Source of the DNA: Latrodectus hesperus
Lineage: Eukaryota > Arthropoda > Arachnida > Araneae > Theridiidae
Direction: 5' to 3'
Assembly: GCA_037975125.1 (NCBI GenBank)
Contig: JAJQOW010000021.1
Span: forward strand, 396,501-460,500
Length of the DNA: 64,000 nt
Every line of letters begins with the position of its first letter. The first letter of the stretch is position 1. Positions 41,377 through 53,226 of the stretch are shown one piece after another. The notes below the pieces were generated by a model. The model was not told the origin of the DNA and did no database searches. It saw only the letters and a list, made by a program, of their open reading frames with translations. Position numbers and translations under genes: made by a program.

Positions 41377-44300
41377 AATCAACTAGTACGAGAAATAATT
41401 AAAGTTTCACCTTACGATCATAATGTTAGGGATTTTATAGGCACAATTATCGAGCAAAAAAATGTGGATGGGACTTGCCGAGTTCATTGAAAAACATTGT
41501 TACTTCAAGAAATCTTCAAGATATAATTTGTTGCAACAACAGAAGTATTCTTTAATGCTTAAATCCGTTATAAATCAATAGAAGCTTAATCTGAAGATGA
41601 TTCAATAACAAGACCTGTGAAAAAGTAAACAAAATTTTTATAATGGATACTGTTTTAGGAAGGCAAGATCTGTAGTTGATTGAATAGTTAATCTGATTAC
41701 TTTTTTCACCTGACAGGTAACTTCACTATGATTAATTACTTAAGAGGATTAGAATAAGGTAAAGAGAAGGTTATGTACACATAAAATTATGATATCATGT
41801 GTACATAACATATATATATTTATGTTTAACTTAATTTTTCAAAAGATCTTTGAGTTACTTTGCATTAATGTTAAAAATCAATATCTACTCTTATGATTTT
41901 AATAGGAGTTGATTTCACAAGCAACAAGATAAACAATAACAAAATTTTACACGCTTGATAAAATTTCTGCTTAAGAAAATATTATTTATAATCACATATG
42001 TCAAAAAAGTATATATATTGGATATGTTTATTTAAGAAATTGAAAAAATGAACAGTAAATTTGAAGTATAAGTTTGTAAAACTAAAAATTGTGTATAAAA
42101 TCGATTAAAATCGATTAAAAACAAACTTAAGTAGTTAATTGCAGATTTTTAATGCATTACATGTGATTAAATAAATGTAATATATAAAGTTTCTTAACTT
42201 TAGAACATTAAATTTAATCATCGCTTATTATTGCTGTCTATAAAACATAATTAACTTTACTTAATTAAATGAAGTCAATAAAAAATCATTTTACTACCAC
42301 CTAAAAAATAAAAATAAAATGAAATTCCGTCAAAAGACTGGAAACTTCAGACGTGCATATTAATTAAAAATAAGAAGATTACAATTTTTAATTCCTTTAT
42401 GTTTTGTATATTAATTCTATTTCAGAGCTTTTATGTCTATTACTGAGAAATTTTTATTTTAGATGAAATGAATTAAAAATTCGTGAAATATTTCTGAGCG
42501 AAAAAAACTTCGCTTATTACATTCACGTCAAAAACAAAATGATGTTCTCCTAAACAGATTACGAATCAAAATGTGTTGAAAATACTTAGAGGAGACAGAT
42601 TTTTTGAGCAAATGCAGAAAGAAAGCATTGATGTTTCTGAATAGCAATAAAAAATTAAGAAAATAAAATGAAAGAAAAATGGTGACGTTCAAAAAATAGT
42701 ACACGAAGCGGATGAAAAACGTTTGAATTCTTAAACTAAATTCTTTACGAATTCAAAGGATTTAAAACTAAGAAGTTTAAGGAAGCTGAACTACTGTTTG
42801 AACGAAAGAACTTCGAGTATATTTGGTTGAAAAAAATGTAGAAGAAATGTTAAAGTAAAGAGAACTTCTCAAAAAATGCAAACCGTATTCTTTCTGGAAT
42901 TATTTCTTAAGCTTTATCGACGACTTAATTCTGAAAGTATAAGTTATTTTTGTTCTTGTAGCATGAAAAATATTTTTTTATATTTTTTATAATAATTTAA
43001 AAGGCTTCTTTCTTGTGGTGTTATTGACTAAAAATATATGAATGTACATTTCACAGCAAAATTTAGATTAATAAACAATGCAATAATGCTATGTTTATTT
43101 TTTCCTTGCATTAAATTCATGTCATTTCATGAATACATTAGAATTTTCTTTTAAAATATGTTTTTAATTATAGAATTTTATATTTTTATTTTTAAGCTGA
43201 CTGCAAGAAGAAATTGCATTTTTTTAATTGTTTAAAAATTTTTAACATTTCGGTATCTACTATAGAGATAAGATCTAATATTAAATTCCATTTTTAACGA
43301 TAAAAACTCTTCAACAGCACGAGTTATCCCAAATATAGATACACTTTTCTCCAGGTAAAATTCTAAATTAAGTAAATTTGCATAAGGGTGTCAACTGTAA
43401 ATTTATGGACCAGACGTAAAGTAATGTATATGGAAGAGTGAAGACAGTTACATTCTGCTGGTGTGTAAATAAATCTAGCACATTTTTAAATTATCAAATA
43501 CAAACAATAAACAGTATAAGCTATAAAAACGAGTTGAATATTCCTTTAGCTGTTTATTAATGCAAAATATGCATATGTGTGATAGTGTTTGGAAACCATA
43601 AATCAATGCTATTTAAAAATATTTATCAATATTTATATTTTTTCTTGAATGTAACTAATAAAATAGCAGAACGAATTTTTTTTAAAAAAAGGGAAGGCAA
43701 TAGAAACATTTATTTTATGTATTCAATTTGGAAATCTACGTAATTTCATCCCTTAGATTTCCAATATTAATTAGGAATTTGCAGACAGCACTCTAAAATA
43801 GACTAAATTAGGAAACGGGGGAAATTTCTTCTAATGAAGATAGCAAAAGTAAAAAATTATGTTTTGAAAATGGCGATAATTTATAGCAATAACAAGAAAA
43901 AAATTTGAGTCAACTGTCATTAAACTTACTATTTACGAAATAAAATTTTTTGATTTTCAAAGTTGAATGCAGCAAATGATTACTTAATAATGAAATTCAT
44001 TCTATAAGTACACACTTTTTTTACAAAGACTTTTGACTGATCAAGAAAAAATAATCCTTAATAAACAAATAGCAAGAGATTCCGCACATTTGCAATTGCT
44101 TTCCTAACAGATGCACACTGTTCACCATAAATTAATATAGAGATTGATTTTCTAATACATCTTACTAAAGTGTTCTAAGTCAAAACGAATAACACCATAG
44201 CATACTCAAAAGGATAGAACATGGGAGATGTTATAGAAACGTATCAAAAGAGAAATGTAAAAAATAAAAGAAAACATTTGGTTGAAAAATTAGCCAATAC

Positions 44301-45234
44301 TTCTTTTGAAGAAACTCAAATAAATTTATGGTAAGTGACTGACAAGAAATTCCAGATTTCAGTATGGCTCATCACCTGATTGCTAGGAAGAATTTACGTC
44401 GTCAATGCGGAATACAAAATTCTCAATGGATTGTGAGACACTGCTGCCTTTTTCTGTTGCGGCGAAATGCTGACTGTTGACAAGTTGCCAAGTGTCTTAG
44501 TAGAGTGTTGTACAAATGTTCAATTAGACTCCGTTACTGGAAGATTATCTACAAGCCGATGCGTTTCCAACAGTTATGTGATCATCACTGTATAGTGCGG
44601 AATACTCTCCCAAAGTATTGCCACCCATGAAAAAATGAAAAAACATGAATATCTAAAATAATGGAGGAAAAGATGTATAATCTTGCTATAACAGCGTTAA
44701 TCAAGGATTCAACCCATTTGGAAGTTAAAGCCCTTGTAGATAATAAACTTGATATCACATCCTGAACGATAGCACCATCTTTAAATATGTTAATTTATAG
44801 GATATTGGTGGTAATATTGGGTGCGAGCCATTTTCTCTTGATGAATATGCAACAAACTCTTATTAACTCTGCTTAGTAAAGAGTACTTTTGACCCCAATA
44901 CATATTTTAGTAATTTTAGTATACTTGGTATCACAGAAAACGATGTCTGCAAAAAGAACAGTGTAAAATAGACATCATTTTGACTGTCGTATAAAAACAC
45001 ACAACCGTGTAACGCGTGTAACATCCTGGTCTCGGTTAAATATAATTATGGTAGCGTAAAAATGTGTTGCTAATGTTTTGTGATTTCTTTTGATATTAAT
45101 AAACCCTCGCATAGATATTCCTGTCATTTGAATATATTTTGAGCTCTTGAGGCAATGTTGAAAGTAATTCTGTCACCTTAACAATAGTAGTAACACTTCG
45201 ACATTTATTCGATTTTGAATTGGTTTAAGTCAAG
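41377..45234. other. AT-rich DNA, with a less AT-rich patch at 44.3-44.65 kb
   Basis: No gene is recognised. A perfect 13-bp inverted repeat with a 14-base loop lies at about 41769-41808 (GTTATGTACACAT). The 44340-44640 patch has longer open stretches (e.g. HHLIARKNLRRQCGIQNSQW) and might be an eroded transposon, but I could not assign it. Confidence 0.4.
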
Positions 45235-47180
45235 ATGCCAAGAAGACATAGCACAATTATCCACTGCTTACTTAATTTGAACTAGGTTGTGTAATAAGTC
45301 CATGAGACAATGAAATTTTTATCTGATATATTGCAGAACTAAGGAATGTGTTTACTGAGCATGATTATTGGTAGCATTACTCAAAAGAAGGTATGACCAC
45401 AAAAAGGATTAAAATTATTCTAGATGCCCATGCGTCACTACTAAAAGAGATGATCGCTACATTAGGTGCATTGCGATGGCACAATGTACAGCACCAGTAG
45501 CAGACATTTGAACTGATATTAGGGCCATGACTCAAATAGGTTACTTAATTTGAACTAGATTGTGTAATAAGTCTATGAGACAATGCAATTTCCCTCTGCT
45601 ATATTGCAGAACTAAGGAATGTGTTTACTGAACATGATTATTGGTAGCATTACTCAAAAGAAGGTATGACCACAAAAAGGATTAAAATTATTCTAGATGC
45701 CCATGCGTCATTACTAAATGAGATGACCGCTACATTAGGTTCATTGCAATGGCACGATGTACAGCACCAGTAGCAGACATTTGAACTGGTATTAGGGCCA
45801 TGACTCAAATAGGTTACTTAATTTGAACTAGATTGTGTAATAAGTCTATGAGACAATGCAATTTCCCTCTGCTATATTGCAGAACTAAGGAATGTGTTTA
45901 CTGAACATGATTATTGGTAGCATTACTCAAAAGAAGGTATGACCACAAAAAGGATTAAAATTATTCTAGATGCCCATGCGTCATTACTAAATGAGATGAC
46001 CGCTACATTAGGTTCATTGCAATGGCACGATGTACAGCACCAGTAGCAGACATTTGAACTGATATTAGGGCCATGACTCAAATAGGTTACTTAATTTGAA
46101 CTAGATTGTGTAATAAGTCTATGAGACAATGCAATTTCCCTCCGCTATATTGCAGAACTAAGGAATGTGTTTACTGAACATGATTATTGGTAGCATTACT
46201 CAAAAGAAGGTATGACCACAAAAAGGATTAAAATTATTCTAGATGCCCATGCGTCATTACTAAATGAGATGACCGCTACATTAGGTGTCATTGCAATGGC
46301 ACGATGTACAGCACCAGTAGCAGACATTTGAACTGATATTAGGACCATGACTCAAATAGGTTACTTAATTTGAACTAGATTGTGTAATAAGTCTATGAGA
46401 CAATGCAATTTCCCTCCGCTATATTGCAGAACTAAGGAATGTGTTTACTGAACATGATTATTGGTAGCATTACTCAAAAGAAGGTATGACCACAAAAAGG
46501 ATTAAAATTATTCTAGATGCCCATGCGTTATTACTAAATGAGATGATCGCTACATTAGGTGTCATTGCAATGGCACGACGTACAGCACCAGTAGCAGACA
46601 TTTAAACTGATATTAGGACCATGACTCAAATAGGTTACTTAATTTGAACTAGATTGTGTAATAAGTCTATGAGACAATGCAATTTCCCTCCGCTATATTC
46701 CAGAACTAAGGAATGTGTTTACTGAACATGATTATTGGTAGCATTACTCAAAAGAAGGTATGACCACAAAAAGGATTAAAATTATTCTAGATGCCCATGC
46801 GTTATTACTAAATGAGATGACCGCTACATTAGGTGTCATTGCAATGGCACGACGTACAGCACCAGTAGCAGACATTTGAACTGATATTAGGACCATGACT
46901 CAAATAGGTTACTTAATTTGAACTAGATTGTGTAATAAGTCTATGAGACAATGAAATTTCCCTCCGCTATATTCCAGAACTAAGGAATGTGTTTACTGAA
47001 CATGATTATTAGTAGCATTACTCAAAAGAAGGTATGACCACCAAAAGGATTAAAATTATTCTAGATGTCCATGCGTCACTACTAAAAGAGATTATCCCTA
47101 CATTAGGTGCATTGCACGACGTACAGCACCAGTAGCAGACATTTGAACAGATATTAGGGCCATGACTCAAATAGGTTACT
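45235..47180 (+). repeat. Tandem array of a Tc1-transposase-derived unit, 7 copies
   Basis: Unit starts are at 45266, 45539, 45812, 46085, 46359, 46633 and 46907, and a stub begins at 47174. Periods are 273, 273, 273, 274, 274, 274 and 267. Copies 2-6 are almost identical and the outer copies more diverged. Each unit translates in pieces as the N-terminal DNA-binding region of a Tc1-like transposase: FELGCVISL, SLRYIAELRNVFTEHDYW, HYSKEGMTTKR, then in another frame CVTTKRDDRYIRCIAMAQCT and APVADI. Before copy 1, an ATG at 45235 reads MPRRHSTIIHCL, like the start of such a protein. Every copy has stops, so nothing is encoded now. No transposase sequence follows the array. Confidence 0.85.
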
Positions 47181-49275
47181 TAAAGAACAGCACCAAGCAA
47201 GATCATTTACAACTATATGGATTGGCTGTGTTTTTTTTAGGGACACGTTTCTCAAACCATGGCAGTTAACACTCACATTCCTTTCTATTCGTTGATAATT
47301 GATATTGCACCATAGTTTTTCAGCATTTATCTTGAACTCTGTCTTAATGTTGATGAAAGTACACTTCTGTATTTCCAAACTGTTTGAAATTATAGCCAAC
47401 TTTGCCGCGAAAACCAATCATCATTTATTTTTGCCTATCAACGAAAGTTTTAACAATGGAAAAGTACCAAGATTACTTGTAAAACATTCATTTCTAATAT
47501 GATGTTATGAACATGTGCTGCAGTATAATACCAAAGTAAGGTACATAATAAGGTGTAAAGTATTTATTAAATATTTGATGTTAAGTATTTGTTACGTATT
47601 GGATGTTTTCATTTTGTGCTTTCACAACCTATTGCCTGTCTGCGTTTTCATTTAAATCAGAAAGGGATAGTAATCAGTATAAGTTGACTTCTTATATTTA
47701 TGATAGTGATTAAAGCGACGTTGTAGTTAATGCACTGAAGTATTGTAACAGTAGTTAAATAATTATTATAATGACTAATAAATATACTAATATTCTAGAT
47801 AACTATAAATTTGAATAACAGTTTTATACTTATAATAATGTTTTATGCAAAATAAAGATGAAAAAGAGATTTGGAATTTTTCATATCTATTAAATCAGCT
47901 GAAACTCAAAAAGAGTAAGAAACTAGATATCAACTTGTTTGATACCAAGTACATATTTATACAGGTAGAAGTTGAAATTTCCAAAGGTTTTTTCCTTGAA
48001 AAAAAAACGATGTTAATGTTTTTAAATTCGATAAAAATTCTACAAAATTGTAATGTTGCAGATATTCAAAACACCCTTACATCTGCTTGGAGCTCCACTT
48101 AGATAAAATTTTAAACAACTTATTTATGACTGAGTAAAAGTAAATATTACAAATGTAGCCATTACAAAACAGTTAGCAAAATATAGTGTGTTTTTTCTTC
48201 TTTTTTAGTAAATAAAATCATGGAATAATTTTATATAATTGTGTGTGTGATTATAAATGAAACTCCTAAGCAAATAAAATATTCAATAATTTTTTAAGTG
48301 TGAACTCTTTATTAAATAAATATTCCTTAAGGATTTTCTTAAAATTACCCCTTTTCTATGTGTATGAAACTTTAAGGGATGAATGCTGCATCACAATTTT
48401 TATAATACATGAGTTTTAAGGAATTAATAATTTAATATTAATTACATTTTTATAATAAATATTTTTAATAAAACACTATCTTTATGAGTTAAAAAATTAA
48501 ATAACAATAAAACACTAATCTATTGCAAAATCATTCCTATTCAAAATTGTATACAGTTATTCTTCATGTTTAATAAAATGATATGTAGTTTTAGATTTCA
48601 AAGTTACTTTTAATATCTAAAAATAAGCAATTTCAAAAGAAATCATAGCGAAAATTCTATAAACGTAATAAAATATCTACAGTAAGAGTTAACAAAACAT
48701 GAGAAAATCCTTTTATCGGATGCAGTAGAAGAATTTGAAGTATGGAACAAACCCAACTATGTTACTGAACAGAAAGAATCCAGCTTTCTTCAGCAAATTC
48801 CTTTAACGTAAAAGTCACTAACTTCTGTTGTTTGTTGTGTGATAATTAAGTGCTTTATCTGATCAAGATGGCAAACAAACTCTTTATTCCCATATTAGCC
48901 AGTGGCGAGTTACTTTCGCCCTTTTTTCATTACATATCATCGCAGACACGAAAATAGAAATATTATTACAACACAAATCGAATTTAATACTTCTTATTCC
49001 TGCTTGAATGAATGAAATCACACAATAGACAAGAGAGATGGAGTGCTATGTTAAAATCAATATTGCCTTTTAGCAGTTAAAAATGAGAATTTTTGGAGTA
49101 ACTTTTATTAATATTATACAAAAACAATTTAACAGAATGGTATTGAAATAAAAATTCCACAAAATTATTTTTTTTTTGTTATATATTTTAGAATTTTGAG
49201 TATTTTAGGAAGTTTTTAGAAAGGAAACTTCAGATAAAATTTTATCTTGAAAGAGAGGCGTTGCAGATTTAAATG
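47181..49275. other. AT-rich non-genic DNA
   Basis: The short open frames at 47154-47502 and 47845-48102 show no domain. No further repeat is recognised. Confidence 0.55.
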
Positions 49276-49565
49276 CCGATCGATGGTTGAGTGGTCAGTG
49301 TTCCTGACTCCTGGGATGTGGGTCCCGGGTTCGAATCACATTTCGGGCATGGATGTTTGTTTCTCTGTCCTTTCTTCTGAGATGACATATGAAAGTGACC
49401 CACCCTATAAACGGGTTTGTGGTGGTATGATTTTGTTGTTGCTGCTCGCCCCCGTGACTAGGTTTGCTGGTGCCCACCGGATAACGATAAATGGATAACA
49501 GTGTCTGGTTTTTCTGGAGAAGGGTTAATCACCCAGTGCCAACCGTTGTAAAAAATATATAAATA
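49276..49565 (+). mobile_element. SINE family B, copy 2
   Basis: The A box lies in GATGGTTGAGTGGTCAGTG and the B box is GGGTTCGAATCAC at 49328-49340. The body TTTCGGGCATGGATGTTTG and CCCTATAAACGGGTTTG leads to a 3' end CACCCAGTGCCAACCGTTGT and an A-rich tail. It is opposite in orientation to copy 3, only 70 bases away. Confidence 0.85.
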
Positions 49566-49633
49566 AAATTGAGAATTTTATTACCTTTTACATATTGAGA
49601 AATATTGTTCAACCATTGTTCTGAAAGAAAGTT

Positions 49634-49932
49634 CTATTTTCCAACGGCGGGCACAATTGGGTGACGATCCCTATGCCACAACCAGGCCAGAAACTGCTAC
49701 TCATTTGTCGTTACCCAGCGGGCAAATGTGAACCAAGTCACGGAAGCAAGTAGCGTTACCCACGCCGTACCACCACAAACCCGCTTATAGGGCGGGCCAC
49801 ATTCATACAACATCACAGAAGAAAGGACAGAGAAACACAGAAAGAAAGAAACATCCATGTTTGAACAGGGATTCAAATCCGGGACCAACAGCTCAGGAGT
49901 CAGGAACGTCAACCACTCAGCCATCGGTCCGC
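49634..49932 (-). mobile_element. SINE family B, copy 3
   Basis: A perfect 14-bp target duplication TCTGAAAGAAAGTT lies at 49620-49633 and 49933-49946. On the minus strand the head reads CCGATGGCTGAGTGGTTGAC (A box) and GGATTTGAATCCC (B box). The 3' end is GTGCCCGCCGTTGG. The short frame on the minus strand is part of the SINE and not a gene. Confidence 0.92.
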
Positions 49933-49946
49933 TCTGAAAGAAAGTT

Positions 49947-50466
49947 TTACGTAACATTTTCAGTAATTCCTAAAATTACATTAAATTAAAATTATAATTC
50001 ATTACAAAGTAATATTGGGATACATTTTTTCTATCAATTTTATTTGTTGTGAATTAGATATCGTTTCATGATTCGTCATAAAAGCAGTTTTATGAAACTA
50101 TTCTTGTAACATATAGTAAGCAATATTAATAAATTGCAAAAGTAAAATGATTAGATAACATTATAGTTACAAAAATTATTATGCAGAAATATTTTAAATA
50201 AAATATGACATTGCAAAGTCGACAGCTTGACTGCTGGAAATTTTTGTAAGACTTGGGCTGGAAACAGACACGGTGTCATTGTCTTCCGGGAGGATACTTT
50301 ATTTACAATCAAATATATTCATAAGTCACATGGAAAGCGTACGTTGCAAACTCCCAAGCTCACTCTCTTTTAGATGCCGAAATTATTCTACAAATGAAAC
50401 ACCCATCTTCTATTGTTCAATAGCAGCTGTGTTTGAATGACCTCCCACTCCGAAGACTACCACTAA
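49947..50466. other. AT-rich spacer
   Basis: No recognised feature lies between the two SINEs. Confidence 0.55.
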
Positions 50467-50479
50467 GCCACAGTATGTT

Positions 50480-50759
50480 GTTGTTGTTGTTATTGTCGTG
50501 TGCCAGCTAGGTTGGCAACATGGGGTGCGCTGCTCCACTTTTTTCAACTGAACCCTATTTTGGTGTGGAGTCCGATTTCTTCAGTACACATATAGGGACC
50601 CGTTTATAGGGTAGGCAACCATTCACATCTCATTCATACACAGAAAGGACAAAGACAGGGTAGATAGAGAGAGATAGTACATCCATGCCCGAACTGGGAT
50701 TCGAACCCAGAACCTCCCTATCCGTAGTCAGACACTATGACCACTAGACAAAGCGGGCG
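50480..50759 (-). mobile_element. SINE family A, copy 2
   Basis: A perfect 13-bp target duplication GCCACAGTATGTT lies at 50467-50479 and 50760-50772. The minus strand has TCTAGTGGTCATAGTGTCTG (A box), GGGTTCGAATCCC (B box), the same body as copy 1, and an (AAC)n tail. The clean duplication implies a fairly recent insertion. Confidence 0.94.
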
Positions 50760-50772
50760 GCCACAGTATGTT

Positions 50773-51186
50773 AACCACATATAAATATTGTGCTTCGGTA
50801 TTGTTTTTTTTAATCTCATTTATGACATGTGAAGTCTCACCGAGACATGATTTAACTGTCAAAACTAATTCAAATTCCGAAATTTCGTAAGCATCAATAG
50901 GGAATCGAATTTAAGTGTGGTTAAATGGAAAACTTGAGAGTTGAGATCATTCTGTTAACTCCTCAATGTCAGTAAACATCTATTCGACATCAAATGTTAA
51001 AAAAGCATAATGATTTAGCTTATATTTTATCATAATAATTCAAATCATGTTATTAATACATAGAAATTATTGTAATTTTTTATTATTAATACATTAGGAG
51101 CATGTTATTAACATTATAGGACATTTTATGTTGTTAAAAATAATTGAAGTTACGTGTAATAGTTTTGATGTTTACAGTTCTTATAA
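50773..51186. other. AT-rich spacer
   Basis: Nothing recognisable is present. Confidence 0.55.
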
Positions 51187-51720
51187 GAGACCGCGGTGAA
51201 CTGGTTGGTTATAACGCCACTCAATTCTAACAAAAGATAGTGGCTTCTGTTAGAAATGAGCGGTGACGAAATGCACGTCTTGGCTAAAGATTCACCACGT
51301 TCACTAAAAATCATGGTATAAGTATGATATATCACCCAAAAGATATCTCGCCAAATCTGGCTTCCTTTTTGTTGATTATGTTTTACCTTTGTTGTCGCTT
51401 TTTGGATTTTTTTTTGCTATTTTTTTTCTTGTGTTTTATGCCATTTTTTCGTCATATATATGGTTTTTTAAATGGCAACAGAGTTTGAATTGCGAGGTAA
51501 GGAAAAAAAATTACCAACGGCCTCCAATTGGGGGTATACCTTTCTTATTCCAAGACGGTAATAATGTCGGAGTCGCAATATCCTTCAAGTGAAATTTACC
51601 TCTGAGTTTGTCAAATTAAGTGTTTGGGGATCTTCTGGGTAGTCATTGATTCCAATCTTCTTACGAAGGCACCCACCCACCTAGCAGCTACCATCTAACA
51701 GTTAGAGCCTAACATTGTGC
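51187..51720 (+). mobile_element. SINE family C, interrupted copy
   Basis: The head CCGCGGTGAACTGGTTGGTT at 51191-51210 matches the complement of 56380-56400. The 3' half at about 51540-51720 (GTCGCAATATCCTTCAAGTG, GGGGATCTTCTGGGTAGTC, CTAACAGTTAGAGCCTAAC) matches the family C body. About 200 bases of unrelated T-rich DNA (51320-51530) separate the halves, so the copy carries an insertion or a rearrangement. Confidence 0.6.
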
Positions 51721-51956
51721 TGAGTATACGTAAGTGTACTAGTGCACACACAGTTCTTTAAATATAAAAAATATGGAAGTAAATAATTCATGTATCCTTA
51801 CTTTATGTTATATTTTAAACAGTGCATATGAGCTTAAAATTTTTAATAAAAATTTCTTAAACAAATTAAAATATTTAAATATTTTTCTTTTCAGTTTTCT
51901 AAGTTGAATATGAAATTTATAGCATATATTAAATGTAATGAAGGAATAAAAATCTA

Positions 51957-52012
51957 GTTTCAGGTTCAAATATTTACACATATTTAAATGTGTAAATATT
52001 TGAACCTGAAAC
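51957..52012. repeat. Perfect 24-bp inverted repeat with an 8-base loop
   Basis: GTTTCAGGTTCAAATATTTA plus CACA (51957-51980) is followed by TATTTAAA and then its exact reverse complement (51989-52012). No transposon ends, target duplication or coding frame accounts for it. Confidence 0.92.
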
Positions 52013-52111
52013 AATATTATTATTCGTTTGTAATTCTCTGTCTAATTAGGAGTTCGGATTAAAAGTCAGGTACCCATTCGTTTGGCAAAACATTTTGGGA
52101 ATAAAATTCAA

Positions 52112-52240
52112 TTTCTGGTATCGCTATCTTTGTACAGCTTTTGTTCAGCGGCCATCTTGTTAGTCACATCTTAGCTTCTATTTTGGCATCAAAAAATCGC
52201 CAAAGAATCTAGGGGTACTTGATTGCAAACTTTAACCCTA
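52112..52240 (+). repeat. Dispersed repeat R1, partial copy 3
   Basis: It matches 15509-15640 in the same orientation, with GCCATCTTGTTAGTCACATC, then TTTTGGCATCAAAAAATCGC and GATTGCAAACTTT in order. It ends about 90 bases before the 894-bp element. Confidence 0.75.
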
Positions 52241-52330
52241 ACTAAAATCTATTATTCCAATTCATCAACATTTTATGATATTAAAATTATCACCTAAACT
52301 TTTCAAAGATAACTTTATGGTAAAATTTTA

Positions 52331-53224
52331 CCGTACGGTCACCTTGGCGAAAATTTCAAAAAGTCGCCAAGGCCGTATGACGTCATACGTATGACGGAAA
52401 CCCGATCGGGGAAAACGGCGGGAGGAAATTCCTGAAATAGTGACAAATCTTTCATACATTGTTGGTATCTATCGATATGCTTAACTAATTTTATAAAATT
52501 AACAAAAAACGCAAATTTATAGATTTCAAACATCAATGGTAAAATAATAAAGTTGATATGTTAAATTATAAATAAAATGTTTTGAATAAATTTTATATTA
52601 ATGACTTTAAATCGGTAAACATTCAGAATAAATTAATTTCATGAAGACCATTTAATTTATTATTAATTATGTAAATAATGAACAATAAAAATACCTCTCT
52701 TCAGCTCCTATTTTGACATCGAAGCCGCTACTTACTGCTCAGATGTTTTTGGCGGGTAAACCCGTATAATGGAATCGATGAACGCAAGGAATTTATTACA
52801 CATTTTATTGGTTGTTTTTTTCCTCCACACATATTCTGCAAGATAATAGCTGTAAAAAAGCAACGCACAGCAGACAACCTGTTGAAATAAAATCTCAGCG
52901 ACAGTATTTTGTTTACCGCAATTTTTTTTATTTTACTCTACTCAACAGAATTTATTTGCGAAGAAAGGTTAGAAACGATGATAGCATGAGACTTCTCTCG
53001 CGAGTCAAGCTGAGCATCTCGCGAGAATCGCATCAGACCAAAATACGGCGGTCTGAAATAGAATTAATTAAATAAGGCAATCCACAAATTCGTAGATGAT
53101 CGCATGAGACTTGTCTCGACAGACAAACTGAGCATTTCACGAGAATCGCATCAGACAAAAATAAGGCGGTCCGAATATTTGCCAAATTTGGCTTAAAAAA
53201 GACGCGCAAAGGGTGACCGTACAG
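52331..53224. mobile_element. 894-bp TIR transposon, TA target, no transposase
   Basis: The left end CCGTACGGTCACCTTGGCG and the complement of the right end CTGTACGGTCACCCTTTGCG form inverted repeats of about 20 bp. TA flanks both (52329-52330 and 53225-53226). Inside are a palindromic stretch around CGTATGACGTCATACG and an imperfect direct duplication of about 80 bp (52978-53057 and 53100-53179, sharing GCATGAGACTT, GAATCGCATCAGAC and GGCGGTC). I find no transposase motif. TA duplication fits the Tc1/mariner/pogo superfamily, but the family is unknown to me. Confidence 0.75.
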
Positions 53225-53226
53225 TA

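Noticed and set aside
44340..44640. Possible transposase fragment before the tandem array
   Set aside because: Open stretches exist, but I could not match them securely to Tc1 motifs by reading.
49697..49957. 86-codon minus-strand frame
   Set aside because: It lies inside a SINE with a clear target duplication and RNA polymerase III boxes.
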